From Paenibacillus tundrae (GTDB lineage Bacteria > Bacillota > Bacilli > Paenibacillales > Paenibacillaceae): a DNA stretch of 64,000 bases. Of the stretch, positions 24,732 through 35,495 are shown piece by piece; positions within the stretch are counted from its first letter, which is position 1, and each line of letters begins with the position of its first letter. The DNA lies in the NCBI RefSeq assembly GCF_036884255.1, contig NZ_CP145605.1, forward strand, positions 3,596,001 through 3,660,000, read 5' to 3'. The position numbers and the translations under genes were made by a program. Under the pieces are notes generated by a model that ran no database searches, was not told the origin of the DNA, and worked only from the letters and a program-made list of their open reading frames with translations.

Positions 24732-25925
24732 CTAGAGTAAAGAAATCAGAGCTCCGCCAATTGCGCCTGTCAACACGATCAGCCATGGTGGCAACTTCCA
24801 GTAGACTAACATGCTAAATAAGATTGCTGCAAACGCAAAATCAAGCGGATTCACAATTGTACTTGTCCATATGGGCTGATAAAATGCAGCAATTAAGATG
24901 CCGACTACCGCTGCGTTTACGCCCATAAAAGCCGCTTTGGCTTTGGGATTACGACGCACTACATCCCAGAAAGGAAGGGTTCCTACAATTAATAAGAATG
25001 CAGGTAGGAAAATTGCAAAGGTTGCTAATACGCCTCCACCCCATCCATACATCACTGCACCTAGATAAGAAGCAAAGGTAAATAACGGTCCGGGAACGGC
25101 TTGAGTTGCCCCATATCCTGCGAGAAATGCCTCTTCGCTAAGCCAGCCAGTGGATACAAATTCACGTTCAAGTAAGGGTAGGACAACGTGCCCTCCACCA
25201 AATACGAGAGAGCCAGAACGGTAGAAGCTGTCAAACATCGCAATCCATTGTATGGAAGTTATTTCTCTTAGAATAGGAAGTAAAATTAATAAGCCTATAA
25301 ATGACACTAAACAGACCACGGCAATACTACGTTTAACCGGAAAACGAACCTGATCATCTGACTCCACTTCATGTTGAATATGATCCCGATATAATAGGAA
25401 ACCCATAATTGCCGCGCCAACAATCATTACGACTTGAGAATACGCGGTTTGCCACAATAATGTAATGACCATAGCGAGTATGGCAATGGCTTTTCTTCTT
25501 AGATCCGGAGTTAATTTCTGTGCCATGCCTATGATCGCGTGTGCAACGACGGCAACAGCAACAATTTTCAACCCATGAATCCAACCGGCTCCGCTCACAT
25601 CCACACCTTGGAGGATCAAGGCAAATAGAATTAACACTAAGACAGAGGGTAAGGTGAAACCAAGAAATGAAACAATGCCTCCCAACACGCCAGCTCGCAT
25701 AACCCCCATCCCAATTCCCACTTGGCTACTGGCAGGCCCGGGCAAGAATTGGCACAAAGCAACGAGGTCAGCATAACTCTTTTCGTCCATCCATTTTCGC
25801 TTTCGGACATATTCTTCATGAAAGTAACCTAAGTGAGCAACAGGCCCACCAAATGACGTAAAACCTAACTTCGTCGATACCCATAGAATTTCAAGTAATG
25901 CTGTAAATAAACCTCGCTCGTTCAT
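24732..25925 (-). CDS. chrA: chromate transporter, long two-domain form
   Basis: Two homologous halves of about 190 residues each carry the CHR signature: SFGGPVAHLGYFHEEYV with LCQFLPGPASSQVGIGMG in the first, and FGGGHVVLPLLEREFV with TQAVPGPLFTFASYLG in the second. This is the long-chain ChrA form that exports chromate (and possibly sulfate) across the membrane. About ten to twelve hydrophobic segments are present. The ATG at 25925 is favoured; a GTG at 25940 also opens the frame, and neither has a strong ribosome site. It is a single gene. Confidence 0.93.
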   Translation of the reverse strand: MNERGLFTALLEILWVSTKLGFTSFGGPVAHLGYFHEEYVRKRKWMDEKSYADLVALCQFLPGPASSQVGIGMGVMRAGVLGGIVSFLGFTLPSVLVLILFALILQGVDVSGAGWIHGLKIVAVAVVAHAIIGMAQKLTPDLRRKAIAILAMVITLLWQTAYSQVVMIVGAAIMGFLLYRDHIQHEVESDDQVRFPVKRSIAVVCLVSFIGLLILLPILREITSIQWIAMFDSFYRSGSLVFGGGHVVLPLLEREFVSTGWLSEEAFLAGYGATQAVPGPLFTFASYLGAVMYGWGGGVLATFAIFLPAFLLIVGTLPFWDVVRRNPKAKAAFMGVNAAVVGILIAAFYQPIWTSTIVNPLDFAFAAILFSMLVYWKLPPWLIVLTGAIGGALISLL

Positions 25926-26072
25926 GGTTGGTCCACGCACTCTTTCTATACGTATTTCATGTCTATATGGGATGCTAACATATACCGATAAGCGCTCTCA
26001 ACACATCTTCAAAAAAATTACAATGCGATAACATTTCTTATACAAGGTAATGGATTTCAAGAAGAAAAATAT

Positions 26073-26105
26073 AAAAAACAGCCATTCCGATGTTGGAACG
26101 ACTGT
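26073..26105 (-). terminator. intrinsic terminator of the GNAT gene
   Basis: On the minus strand ACAG-T-CGTTCC and GGAAT-G-GCTGT pair imperfectly across a six-base loop, followed by T6. It lies 26 bases past the stop codon. Confidence 0.7.
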
Positions 26106-26130
26106 ACTGTGTATTCCGCTTAAGCGCCTG

Positions 26131-26676
26131 TTACTGGAACAACTTATACCAGTATAACGTGGTTTCAATATTAGGAGTATAGGACTGCTTAAGTGTGTCA
26201 ACTCCTCCGAGTATGAATCCTTGTTTCACATAAAATCGGCATGCACCAAGATTATCATCTTGTGCTTCCAAGGACATACCTATCAGTTTTCTCTCTTTTG
26301 CCCACTCTTCTGCTTGATTTAAGAGCAACTTTCCGACTCCACTGCCTCTATAATCTTTTTTGGTAGCAATGTTTTCAATATAACAAAAGCGATTCCAATC
26401 CTTAATAATTCTAATTTGTCCTATACAAGTATTGTCCATGTACGCCAAAAACAAAGCTTTATCGTCTTGATTTATATATTGGCTCCAATCGAGCTTCTCA
26501 TCTGGAAAACGTATTTCTCTGGCTTCGTCAAAAAGAACTTCTGTATAAGACCATTTTCCTGATTGGAAGCTGGGGACAACTCTACCATATAATTCAAAGT
26601 AATCATTTGTCGTATTGATATCCTCTATGAAGTCATTATTTAATGGTGAAATAATGATGTTATTTTCATGACTCAA
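26131..26676 (-). CDS. streptothricin N-acetyltransferase-like GNAT protein (SatA-like)
   Basis: The protein follows SatA of Bacillus almost motif by motif: FELYGRVVPSFQSGKWSYTE, DWNRFCYIENIAT, then the acetyl-CoA loop YRGSGVGKLLL, LEAQDDNLGACRFYVKQGF and GGVDTL. SatA acetylates the beta-lysine of streptothricin. I chose a TTG start at 26676 with AAAGGAAG upstream, giving 181 residues, the usual length; the longer frame from 26748 would overlap the upstream AraC gene. Resistance is inferred from likeness only. It lies 35 bases after the AraC gene. Confidence 0.8.
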   Translation of the reverse strand: MSHENNIIISPLNNDFIEDINTTNDYFELYGRVVPSFQSGKWSYTEVLFDEAREIRFPDEKLDWSQYINQDDKALFLAYMDNTCIGQIRIIKDWNRFCYIENIATKKDYRGSGVGKLLLNQAEEWAKERKLIGMSLEAQDDNLGACRFYVKQGFILGGVDTLKQSYTPNIETTLYWYKLFQ

Positions 26677-26711
26677 TATTACACACTTCCTTTTATAAAA
26701 GATTGCTTCCA

Positions 26712-27698
26712 TTATATAGTGCGATATTCCTTCGGCGAACACCCGCATATAGAGTTGAATTTCTTATAAAAGAAACTAACATTCTCGTAACCCACATAAT
26801 TAGCTACTTCCGTGACGCTCATATTACTGCTAATCAGTAGTGTTTTGGCAAAACGAATCTTCTGTTGATGAAGCAATCCCATAAACGACATACCTGTATG
26901 CTTTTTCAGTTGTGAGGAGAGATAGTTAGCATTGATATTGAAATGAGCTGCAGTCGAACTTAACGTGCAGTTTTTGTAATTCTCTTCAATATAACGCAAG
27001 ATCGGCACAATGGGACTTTTCTTTAGGCGATTGTCCTGCTTATCCGAATCGTTCTCGTAGACATGGATCAGCTCCATCATAATTAATGAGAAAAGAGAGT
27101 CCAGCATCTCGCCAGAACGAGAGCATGGGTCGAACCATTCACAGAAAAACTCGTTCATAAACACGGGGAGTCTTCTACTATTCTCCGAGGGAAACAGAAT
27201 AAAGCTGTCATGCGCATTGCCTTCAGTTATGGAATTAATAAAAAAGCTAGACAATGGACTATCAGCTGAGATTCGATTAAAAAAATTACTGTTGAAATAT
27301 TCTTTACGAATAATAATATTGATCAGGATATCCGACTCTCCAAGGGGTTCGATCCGATGGACAGTGTCCGAATCTACAAGTAGAATCTGCCCCTTTTGTA
27401 AAGAGTAAATATTGTTGTTAATAATCTGAGTGCAAGATCCATCATACATATAGTTGATTTCAATCCAGTCATGAAAATGTAAGGGATAGGACTGAAACCG
27501 CGAGTGCTTCTTCACAACGATATCTGGCGAAATCGTAAACAACTCGGTATGGTCTTTAATTAATAGCTTGGCAACTCGCTTACGATCTTTGAACATATAT
27601 AGAAACTCAAGCGGTTTAGGAGAAGGGATGCCCTGACGATACAACTCTTCACTTGGGGTCAATGCCCGCAAAGATGTATCTAAGTCTTGTGGAGTCAT
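26712..27698 (-). CDS. AraC family regulator with N-terminal cupin sensor
   Basis: The first ~150 residues contain an AraC-type arm and cupin barrel (YPLHFHDWIEINYMYDG, LQKGQILLVDSDTVHRIEP) that binds a sugar. The last 100 carry the double helix-turn-helix (CTLSSTAAHFNINANYLSSQL and MSVTEVANYVGYENVSFFYKKF). AAAGGAG precedes the ATG. It lies downstream of the GH3-PTS operon on the same strand but behind a hairpin, and is its likely activator. The inducer would be a plant-type glycoside; that is inference. Confidence 0.9.
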   Translation of the reverse strand: MTPQDLDTSLRALTPSEELYRQGIPSPKPLEFLYMFKDRKRVAKLLIKDHTELFTISPDIVVKKHSRFQSYPLHFHDWIEINYMYDGSCTQIINNNIYSLQKGQILLVDSDTVHRIEPLGESDILINIIIRKEYFNSNFFNRISADSPLSSFFINSITEGNAHDSFILFPSENSRRLPVFMNEFFCEWFDPCSRSGEMLDSLFSLIMMELIHVYENDSDKQDNRLKKSPIVPILRYIEENYKNCTLSSTAAHFNINANYLSSQLKKHTGMSFMGLLHQQKIRFAKTLLISSNMSVTEVANYVGYENVSFFYKKFNSICGCSPKEYRTI

Positions 27699-27821
27699 AG
27701 CCAGTTTCTCCTTTCATGATGAATTACAATACGAACTACGATGTAAAAAACCTATTTCGTTCGTGCTTTTACGATTATAAAATGCTTTAGTTCAATTTGT
27801 ATATAATGAAATACGATAAAC

Positions 27822-27865
27822 GAAGAAGCAGTCGTTTTGTTATCGTCACAAAACCCTGCTTCTTC
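27822..27865 (-). terminator. intrinsic terminator of the GH3 operon
   Basis: GAAGAAGCAG and CTGCTTCTTC are perfect ten-base arms, and GTTTTG with CAAAAC pair inside. The minus strand ends in TTCTTCGTTT. It lies ten bases past the GH3 stop codon. Confidence 0.75.
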
Positions 27866-27874
27866 AGATTGCCT

Positions 27875-30091
27875 CTATTCTAATTGAAATTGAGCACACA
27901 TGTCACTGTCCGAGCTATTTCCAATATAAACTTCAAAATAACCCGGTTCTGCCTCATACCTCATACTCTTGGTATGGAATTTCAGCAGTTCTTCTGTGAT
28001 TATAAAGCTGATCTGTTTGGTCTCACCAGGGAGCAGATGAATCTTCTGAAAGCCTCGCAATTCCTTGACCGGTCGCACGACACTTCCTACAAGATCACGA
28101 ATGTAGAGCTGAACCACTTCTTCTCCTTCAACATCACTCGTGTTGTGAACCTCAATCGTAGCTTCAATTTCTTGATCGGCTCGCATATTCGTATGACTTA
28201 GCTTCAAGTTAGTGTACTCCGCAACGTGGTATGACAAGCCGAACCCAAAAGGATATAACGGTTCATTCGGACTGTCCAAATAACGCGAAGTAAAGCGAAG
28301 GCTGTGTGTAGAGCCTTTTGGCGGTCTTCCCGTGTTAAATCCGTTGTAATAGACTGGAACCTGACCTACGGTATAGGGAAAACTCATCGTTAATCGGCCC
28401 GATGGATTCACATGCCCCATGACCAAATCTACAATAGCATGTCCGCCTTCTGTACCCGGGAACCAGCATTCCAGTATCGCATCTACTCGATCTTTGATGT
28501 CCGTGAGCACTAAAGGTCTGCCATTGAAGAGCAGAAGTACGGAACGTTTAACCCATGGCAGCACTTCATTGATAAAATCGGTTTGAATTTTAGGTAAAGT
28601 TAGATCCGTTCTGCTTCCCGCCTCACCGCTTTGCAAGGTATGTTCTCCCATCGCAAAAATGACAACATCAGCCCATTTTGTAAGTTCGATAGCCTTGTTT
28701 TTTTCCGCTTCTCTAGCCTCGTCGGTATTCAGTGCATTCGCTTCGGAAGCAAAGAAACCAAAATCACCAAGTCCATCCAAACTCTCTAGTACGGCACATC
28801 CTTGTGTATACTTGAAGCAATCTGAAGGCATGATTTCTTCAAAAGCCTTTTTCACCGTAATGACCTGACTTTTGTCTCCATACACGGCCCATAATCCATT
28901 TAATTCCTGACTATTCGCATACGGCCCAATTAGAGCCACTTTAGTTGCTTTAGTGAGTGGTAATGTGTTCTTCGAATTCTGAAGCAAGACAAGAGATTCG
29001 GTTGCTGCTTTTCTGGACAAGCTTTTGCTTTCATAACTTTCCTTCAGCTCTTGTTCTTTCGCTATGCTGGCACCTCTGAAAGGATCCTCGAACAATCCTA
29101 GCTTATTTTTCAATTTTAATACACGAAGTACAGCTTCATCTAGCTTCTGCTGACTAATTGCTCCGTCCTCCAGCAAAGGCTTAAGCTGATTAGCATAACA
29201 GGATGTCTTCATATCAATATCCACGCTAGCCTCCATCGCTAGTCTGGCAGCGTGCTTCTCGTTCTCCGCTACACCATGGGCAATGAGTTCAGATATGGCT
29301 GCATAATCTGTGATCAAAACCCTATCGAAGCCCCATTCCTGGCGTAACACTTCGTCCATTAACCATTGATTCGCGGTAGCTGGAATCTCGTCAACGGTGT
29401 TAAAGGAGGTCATAACCAATTCACAGCCTGCATCTACCGCGGCTTTATATGGCGGTAGATACTCTTCACGGAGCCTTCTTTCGGACATATCCACTGTGTT
29501 ATAGTCACGTCCACCTTCAGGAGCCCCATACGCAGCATAATGCTTCACACAGGAAGCTAAGCTCTCGCCAGGTGTAAAATCACCTTGGAATCCTTCAACC
29601 ATGGCCTTGGCAAATACACTATTCAAATAAGTATCTTCTCCAGTAGACTCCATGCTCCGTCCCCATCTTGCATCACGAACCACATCTACCATTGGCGCAA
29701 AGGTTACATGCGCACCTGCTGCGCATGCTTCCTTTGCTGTAAGGCGATTACACCCTTTCACAAGCTCAGGATTCCAACTACTCCCTAATGCCAGTGGGAT
29801 GGGAAAAACCGTTTTGTAACCATATACGATATCAGCCATAAATAATAAAGGGATCTTGTGACGACTTTTTTCCATATAATCGCGTTGTATGGTAGTAACC
29901 TTCTCTGCCCCTAATACATTGAGTACAGACCCAGTCAGTTGAACCATCTCTTGCGTGATTCCCAGCTTCTCCATCGGCCCCACTGCCATTGCTCCTGCAT
30001 TGAAGAAGTCTCCGGAAAGCTGAATAAGTTGTCCTATCTTTTCTTCTATGGTCAGTGTATTCAATAAATTCAGTAATTGCGTATTATCCAT
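27875..30091 (-). CDS. glycoside hydrolase family 3 beta-glycosidase (BglX-like)
   Basis: The 738 residues show the full GH3 plan. The TIM barrel carries GRSMESTGEDTYL, CVKHYAAYGAPEGGRDYN and the nucleophile aspartate in LITDYAA near residue 265. A second alpha/beta domain follows (VALIGPYANSQE, VIFAMGEHTLQSGEAG), and then a fibronectin III-like end from about residue 620. It removes terminal beta-linked glucose or xylose. There is no signal peptide, so it works inside the cell on imported sugars. It starts 21 bases after the PTS gene and forms an operon with it. Confidence 0.94.
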   Translation of the reverse strand: MDNTQLLNLLNTLTIEEKIGQLIQLSGDFFNAGAMAVGPMEKLGITQEMVQLTGSVLNVLGAEKVTTIQRDYMEKSRHKIPLLFMADIVYGYKTVFPIPLALGSSWNPELVKGCNRLTAKEACAAGAHVTFAPMVDVVRDARWGRSMESTGEDTYLNSVFAKAMVEGFQGDFTPGESLASCVKHYAAYGAPEGGRDYNTVDMSERRLREEYLPPYKAAVDAGCELVMTSFNTVDEIPATANQWLMDEVLRQEWGFDRVLITDYAAISELIAHGVAENEKHAARLAMEASVDIDMKTSCYANQLKPLLEDGAISQQKLDEAVLRVLKLKNKLGLFEDPFRGASIAKEQELKESYESKSLSRKAATESLVLLQNSKNTLPLTKATKVALIGPYANSQELNGLWAVYGDKSQVITVKKAFEEIMPSDCFKYTQGCAVLESLDGLGDFGFFASEANALNTDEAREAEKNKAIELTKWADVVIFAMGEHTLQSGEAGSRTDLTLPKIQTDFINEVLPWVKRSVLLLFNGRPLVLTDIKDRVDAILECWFPGTEGGHAIVDLVMGHVNPSGRLTMSFPYTVGQVPVYYNGFNTGRPPKGSTHSLRFTSRYLDSPNEPLYPFGFGLSYHVAEYTNLKLSHTNMRADQEIEATIEVHNTSDVEGEEVVQLYIRDLVGSVVRPVKELRGFQKIHLLPGETKQISFIITEELLKFHTKSMRYEAEPGYFEVYIGNSSDSDMCAQFQLE

Positions 30092-30112
30092 TTTTTTGTG
30101 TTCCCCATATCT

Positions 30113-31540
<1,428 letters not shown>

Positions 31541-31695
31541 TCAATATCAAAACTGTTAATATGTTTGATTGTATCGATATAGCGCGATCGGAATAATAAC
31601 CAAATCACATGATTTCATTGACCATTTCACTGTATTTTATTTAAGCCATTTCAGTTATTCTAGGTGATATTCAATTTAATTCTAGGAGAACATAT

Positions 31696-33219
31696 ATGAA
31701 ATTTAACAATCCCGTTATTTCAGGTTTCTATCCTGATCCCAGCATTTGTAGCGTAGGCGAAGATTATTATTTAGTGAACAGTTCGTTTCATTACTTTCCC
31801 GGTGTGCCTATTTTTCATAGTCGAGACTTGGTGAATTGGCAACAGATTGGTTATTGCTTAACTCGTCCAGAGCAGTTGAATCTCTCGAATCTCGAAAGCT
31901 CGATGGGCATTTTTGCCCCAACGATTCGTTATCACGAAGGAACCTTTTATATGGTTACGACACTAGTGTCAGGTAAAGGTGATGATGGCTTTCGGAATTT
32001 CTATGTCCATGCAAGCGATCCTTCAGGACCATGGTCTGAACCCATTTGGTTAGATTGGCAGGGCATAGATCCCTCTCTATTGTTTGATGGAGATGGACGT
32101 GTGTATATTACGGGAACCAATGCCTTTACTAATGAGGAACCAGGTATTTACCAAGCAGAAATCAACCTACAGACAGGAAAGTTATTGTCGGCTCGTCAAC
32201 TCATATGGCGAGGAACCGGTGGGAAATCCCCGGAAGGCCCTCACCTTTACCATATCCATGATCAATACTATTTGATGATCTCCGAGGGGGGCACAGAGTA
32301 TGGGCATATGGTTACCGTTGCACGTAGCGATACTCCATTTGGGCCTTACGAGAGTGCCCCTACCAATCCGGTGTTAAGCCATCGCAGCACTGGACATCCG
32401 ATTCAGGCTACAGGTCATGCCGATCTGATCCAGGCTCATGACGGGAGCTGGTGGGCTGTTCTGCTGGGTATTCGCCCGATTTCAAGAAGACATCATTTGG
32501 GGAGAGAGACTATGCTGGCTCCAGTAACCTGGTCTGAGGATGGTTGGCCAATAATCGGAATAGATGGGCAGCTCCAAGCCAACATGACGGGTCCTGCTTT
32601 TGCCACAGAACAACTCCAAGTTCTTGAACCACTCGACCATTTTACTACACCCGAATTAAGTTATCGATGGAACTTCCTGCGTAATCCCGATTCTTCAGAT
32701 TGGTCACTTACGTATCGTCCAGGTTGGTTAACATTAAACGGCTCTCCGCAAACATTGAATGATATAGATTCATCGGCATTTATTGGTTGTCGCCAAAAGC
32801 ATTTTGATTGCACTGTATCTACGCTACTTGAGTTTGACCCGCAAGCGAATGAAGAAGCTGGACTTACCGTGTATATGAATGAAAAGCATCATTACGAATT
32901 GGCGCTCGCACATGTGAATGGTAAGCGCTCCGTCCTGCTTCGAACAAGAGCAGGTTCCATCTGTATGGTCGCAGCGATGCAAGAATATGTTGGAAAAGAG
33001 ATTGTCTTAGAGATCCAGGCTACAAAAGCACAATATACATTCTCGTATCGCGCGCCTCATGATAAGCAATCCACACTACTAGGACATGCAGAAACCAGCT
33101 TGTTATCCACTGAGGTTACTGGCGGATTCACTGGTGTCTATTTCGGTCTCTATGCAACTGGAAACGGCAAAACATCCGAATCCTCAGCCTATTTTGATTG
33201 GTTTGAATATCAAGCTTAG
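31696..33219 (+). CDS. glycoside hydrolase family 43 beta-xylosidase
   Basis: The five-bladed propeller starts at once with PVISGFYPDPS (catalytic base Asp14). The pKa modulator is in WQGIDPSLLFDGDG and the general acid glutamate in GGKSPEGPHLY. From about residue 320 follows the C-terminal beta-sandwich (GH43_C2) typical of XynB-type enzymes. It splits xylobiose or short arabinoxylan oligomers. With 507 residues and no signal peptide it acts in the cytoplasm. CTAGGAG precedes the ATG. It is divergent from the PTS-GH3 operon and ends at a strong terminator. Confidence 0.95.
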   Translation: MKFNNPVISGFYPDPSICSVGEDYYLVNSSFHYFPGVPIFHSRDLVNWQQIGYCLTRPEQLNLSNLESSMGIFAPTIRYHEGTFYMVTTLVSGKGDDGFRNFYVHASDPSGPWSEPIWLDWQGIDPSLLFDGDGRVYITGTNAFTNEEPGIYQAEINLQTGKLLSARQLIWRGTGGKSPEGPHLYHIHDQYYLMISEGGTEYGHMVTVARSDTPFGPYESAPTNPVLSHRSTGHPIQATGHADLIQAHDGSWWAVLLGIRPISRRHHLGRETMLAPVTWSEDGWPIIGIDGQLQANMTGPAFATEQLQVLEPLDHFTTPELSYRWNFLRNPDSSDWSLTYRPGWLTLNGSPQTLNDIDSSAFIGCRQKHFDCTVSTLLEFDPQANEEAGLTVYMNEKHHYELALAHVNGKRSVLLRTRAGSICMVAAMQEYVGKEIVLEIQATKAQYTFSYRAPHDKQSTLLGHAETSLLSTEVTGGFTGVYFGLYATGNGKTSESSAYFDWFEYQA

Positions 33220-33233
33220 ATTGAACTTGAACG

Positions 33234-33269
33234 AAAAAAACAACGAATGGCAGACATTCGTTGTTTTTT
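33234..33269 (+). terminator. bidirectional intrinsic terminator
   Basis: AAAAAACAACGAATG and CATTCGTTGTTTTTT are perfect 15-base arms with a five-base loop. It separates the convergent GH43 and PTS IIA genes. Confidence 0.92.
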
Positions 33270-33276
33270 CGTATGC

Positions 33277-33777
33277 TTACAGTTGGATACGCAGTAACTC
33301 ACTGCTCAACTGTGTTTCTTGATCACTTTCTAGTAGAATATCGACTTGTTTAACCGAATCTTGCCCGACAGATACTACGATCGGAGTTATTATTGAAATG
33401 CCTTCTTGCTGAATTTGTTCGATATCAAACTCAAGCAATAGCTGACCCTTTTTAATTTTTGCTCCGGTAGCCACATGTAATGTAAATCCTTTTCCCTTAA
33501 GAGAAACCGTATTCATTCCGACATGTATCAACATCTGGACGCCTGACTTGTGCTCAAGCAGCATGGCATGCTTGCTCTTATCCATTATATAAGCCACAGT
33601 CCCGTCAAATGGCGCGAATACCTTCCCCTCACTCGGTAGAATTGCGACACCGTCACCCATCGATCTGGTAGCAAACGCTTCGTCTTCTACTTGCTCTAGC
33701 GGAACGATCTTTCCGATAATAGGTGCACCAACCAACACTTCGTTTACATTGTTTTTCTTTTTCCATCCCCAAAACAC
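33277..33777 (-). CDS. PTS glucose-type IIA component (stand-alone)
   Basis: The EIIA-Glc/Crr fold is clear: IGKIVPLEQVEDEAFA, FAPFDGTVAYI, the first histidine in SKHAMLL and the phospho-accepting histidine in LIHVGMNTV. It takes phosphate from HPr and hands it to a IIB domain, probably that of the IIBC gene 2.4 kb away. I chose the GTG at 33777, nine bases after AAAGGAG; a TTG two codons earlier is too close to the site. It is the last gene of a unit with VOC, Gfo/Idh and UPF0303 genes, an odd place for a IIA. Confidence 0.92.
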   Translation of the reverse strand: MFWGWKKKNNVNEVLVGAPIIGKIVPLEQVEDEAFATRSMGDGVAILPSEGKVFAPFDGTVAYIMDKSKHAMLLEHKSGVQMLIHVGMNTVSLKGKGFTLHVATGAKIKKGQLLLEFDIEQIQQEGISIITPIVVSVGQDSVKQVDILLESDQETQLSSELLRIQL

Positions 33778-33866
33778 AGGCAACTTCTCCTTTAATCTGA
33801 CTCATAATGATGAAGCTATGATATGAAGCACCAACTAATTTACAGTGATTGGCTCTTATCCATTGC

Positions 33867-34292
33867 TTATGTACCAACCAACTGAAATGACTTCTCCGTA
33901 TATTGCATAATCTCTAGCTCATTTCCATCGGGATCCACAATCCATAACTGCCACGTGTGATCAGGTCCTAGTAAAGGCTCGCTTTTAAGGGGAATGCCTT
34001 TGGCTCTGAATTGCTGAGCAGCTTCATGAATATCGTCAACGACTAGTGCAAGATGATACATCGCATAGTACGCTTTCAGATTAGGACGTTCTTTTCTCTC
34101 CTCATAGCTATAGAACAGTTCTACAAACTGTTTGTCTCCGAATTCAAGATACTCAATCCATGGCTGGGATTGTTCTTCATCTCGATACAATGTGAATTTA
34201 CGTTTAAATCCTAATCCATCACAATAAAATTGCAGTGATCTTTCCATATCTTTTACCTTCATTCCAGCATGAGCAATACTTAACACGTTCAT
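33867..34292 (-). CDS. VOC (glyoxalase/dioxygenase superfamily) protein
   Basis: Two beta-alpha-beta-beta-beta units of about 60 residues are seen: SIAHAGMKVKDMERSLQFYCDGLGF opens the first, and YHLALVVDDIHEAAQQFRAKG the second, ending WIVDPDGNELEIMQY. The likely metal ligands are His8, a glutamate in YLEFG or VELFY, His in YHLALVV and Glu in ELEIMQ. It may be a lyase, isomerase or dioxygenase; the substrate is unknown. AAAGGAG precedes the ATG. The operon context (Gfo/Idh and UPF0303) suggests small sugar-acid or redox chemistry. Confidence 0.9.
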   Translation of the reverse strand: MNVLSIAHAGMKVKDMERSLQFYCDGLGFKRKFTLYRDEEQSQPWIEYLEFGDKQFVELFYSYEERKERPNLKAYYAMYHLALVVDDIHEAAQQFRAKGIPLKSEPLLGPDHTWQLWIVDPDGNELEIMQYTEKSFQLVGT

Positions 34293-34340
34293 CTACTTCT
34301 CTCCTTTCATGTGTGAATTAAGATAGATTAGAGGGGAAGA

Positions 34341-35477
34341 TCACATTAAAGCAGCCTCTTGGCTTCTCCCCAAATAATGATCGAGATAGCCCTCTGGCAA
34401 TCCTGGCAACCGCTCGAATTCCGTTTCCATCGTCTGGGTCACACCTGTCTCCGAAGATTGAACGATACCATTCAAAATTTCAACGGCGTGACAAGCCATA
34501 TCCATACTTGCCCGATGGGGTCTTCCCTGCCTGATAGCCCATGCCATTTCTGCGACACCAAGACCTCTGGAATTCTCACTGTATCCGTACATGTGTGGAA
34601 TCTCGATGGGCTCTGACATTCCTTTCTTCTGTAACAGAACTTTGCCTCCGAATCGATCTGGATCAGGCAGATACAATATACCCTCTGTTCCGTAGATCGT
34701 TAAGACAGGGACTTGCGGCCATATGGTATTGGCATTAAAATTCACTGTTCCATACACACCATTCTTATATCTCATGCTTGCAATCATGATATTCTCGTTC
34801 TGGGTCTCCAAGGTTTCACCAAAATGAGGTGATGATGGGTTCTCAACAACATATGTTGATTGCATATTATCAGCGAATCCGCTTACCTTTTCAACTGGGC
34901 CAAGAATACTTAGGAGTGCTGTGATATAGTAGATGCCTACATCAAAACCGATACCACCGCCAGGCTTCGTTGTAAAAGCTCCTGGTTCATATAAGAAGCC
35001 CATATCGCGGTTAACTGCGGCATGACATGTCATCACTTTGCCAATCCCACCATGATCAATCACATGACGAGCCGTTTGGATCGCAGCTCCGAGGAATGTA
35101 TCTGGGGCACATCCGAGTCTCAGGTTTTGTCTCTCGGCAAGTGCCTTTAATTCGAGGGCTTCCGCTAGACTCGGGGTCACAATTTTCTCTGTATAGACAT
35201 GCTTGCCTGCTTCTAATGCCTGCTTAATAATCCCATAATGAGCTGTTGCAGGGGTTAGATTAACAACCATCTCAATCTCCGGGTCCTGTAAAATCTCATC
35301 CATATGCATCCCTTTTATCCCATAAGAGCTTGCCTTCTCTTCAGCCTTCTGAATGTCGGTTCCGCCACAACTGACGACATCCAAGATTTCGAATTGATTG
35401 ATCATATTTTCCAAATATATTCCACTTATTTGCCCATATCCTATAACGGCTGTTTTCATTTTCTGGAGGTTGGTCAT
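34341..35477 (-). CDS. Gfo/Idh/MocA family oxidoreductase
   Basis: The N-terminal Rossmann fold reads TAVIGYGQISGIYLENM, and EKIVTPSLAEA carries the lysine of the EKP motif with P replaced by I. The C-terminal domain has GGGIGFDVGIYYI. Length (378 residues) is normal. The enzyme is expected to oxidise or reduce a sugar or cyclitol with NAD(P). AGGAG precedes the ATG, and it starts 18 bases after a UPF0303 gene. The same two domains are fused in the protein at 969-2405, which strengthens the view that they work on one substrate. Confidence 0.92.
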   Translation of the reverse strand: MTNLQKMKTAVIGYGQISGIYLENMINQFEILDVVSCGGTDIQKAEEKASSYGIKGMHMDEILQDPEIEMVVNLTPATAHYGIIKQALEAGKHVYTEKIVTPSLAEALELKALAERQNLRLGCAPDTFLGAAIQTARHVIDHGGIGKVMTCHAAVNRDMGFLYEPGAFTTKPGGGIGFDVGIYYITALLSILGPVEKVSGFADNMQSTYVVENPSSPHFGETLETQNENIMIASMRYKNGVYGTVNFNANTIWPQVPVLTIYGTEGILYLPDPDRFGGKVLLQKKGMSEPIEIPHMYGYSENSRGLGVAEMAWAIRQGRPHRASMDMACHAVEILNGIVQSSETGVTQTMETEFERLPGLPEGYLDHYLGRSQEAALM

Positions 35478-35495
35478 CTGCTCACTCCTATACTT

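Noticed and set aside
27822..27865. Riboswitch or CRISPR-like repeat near the GH3 gene
   Set aside because: It is a single hairpin just past a stop codon, so a terminator explains it. No array or aptamer core exists.
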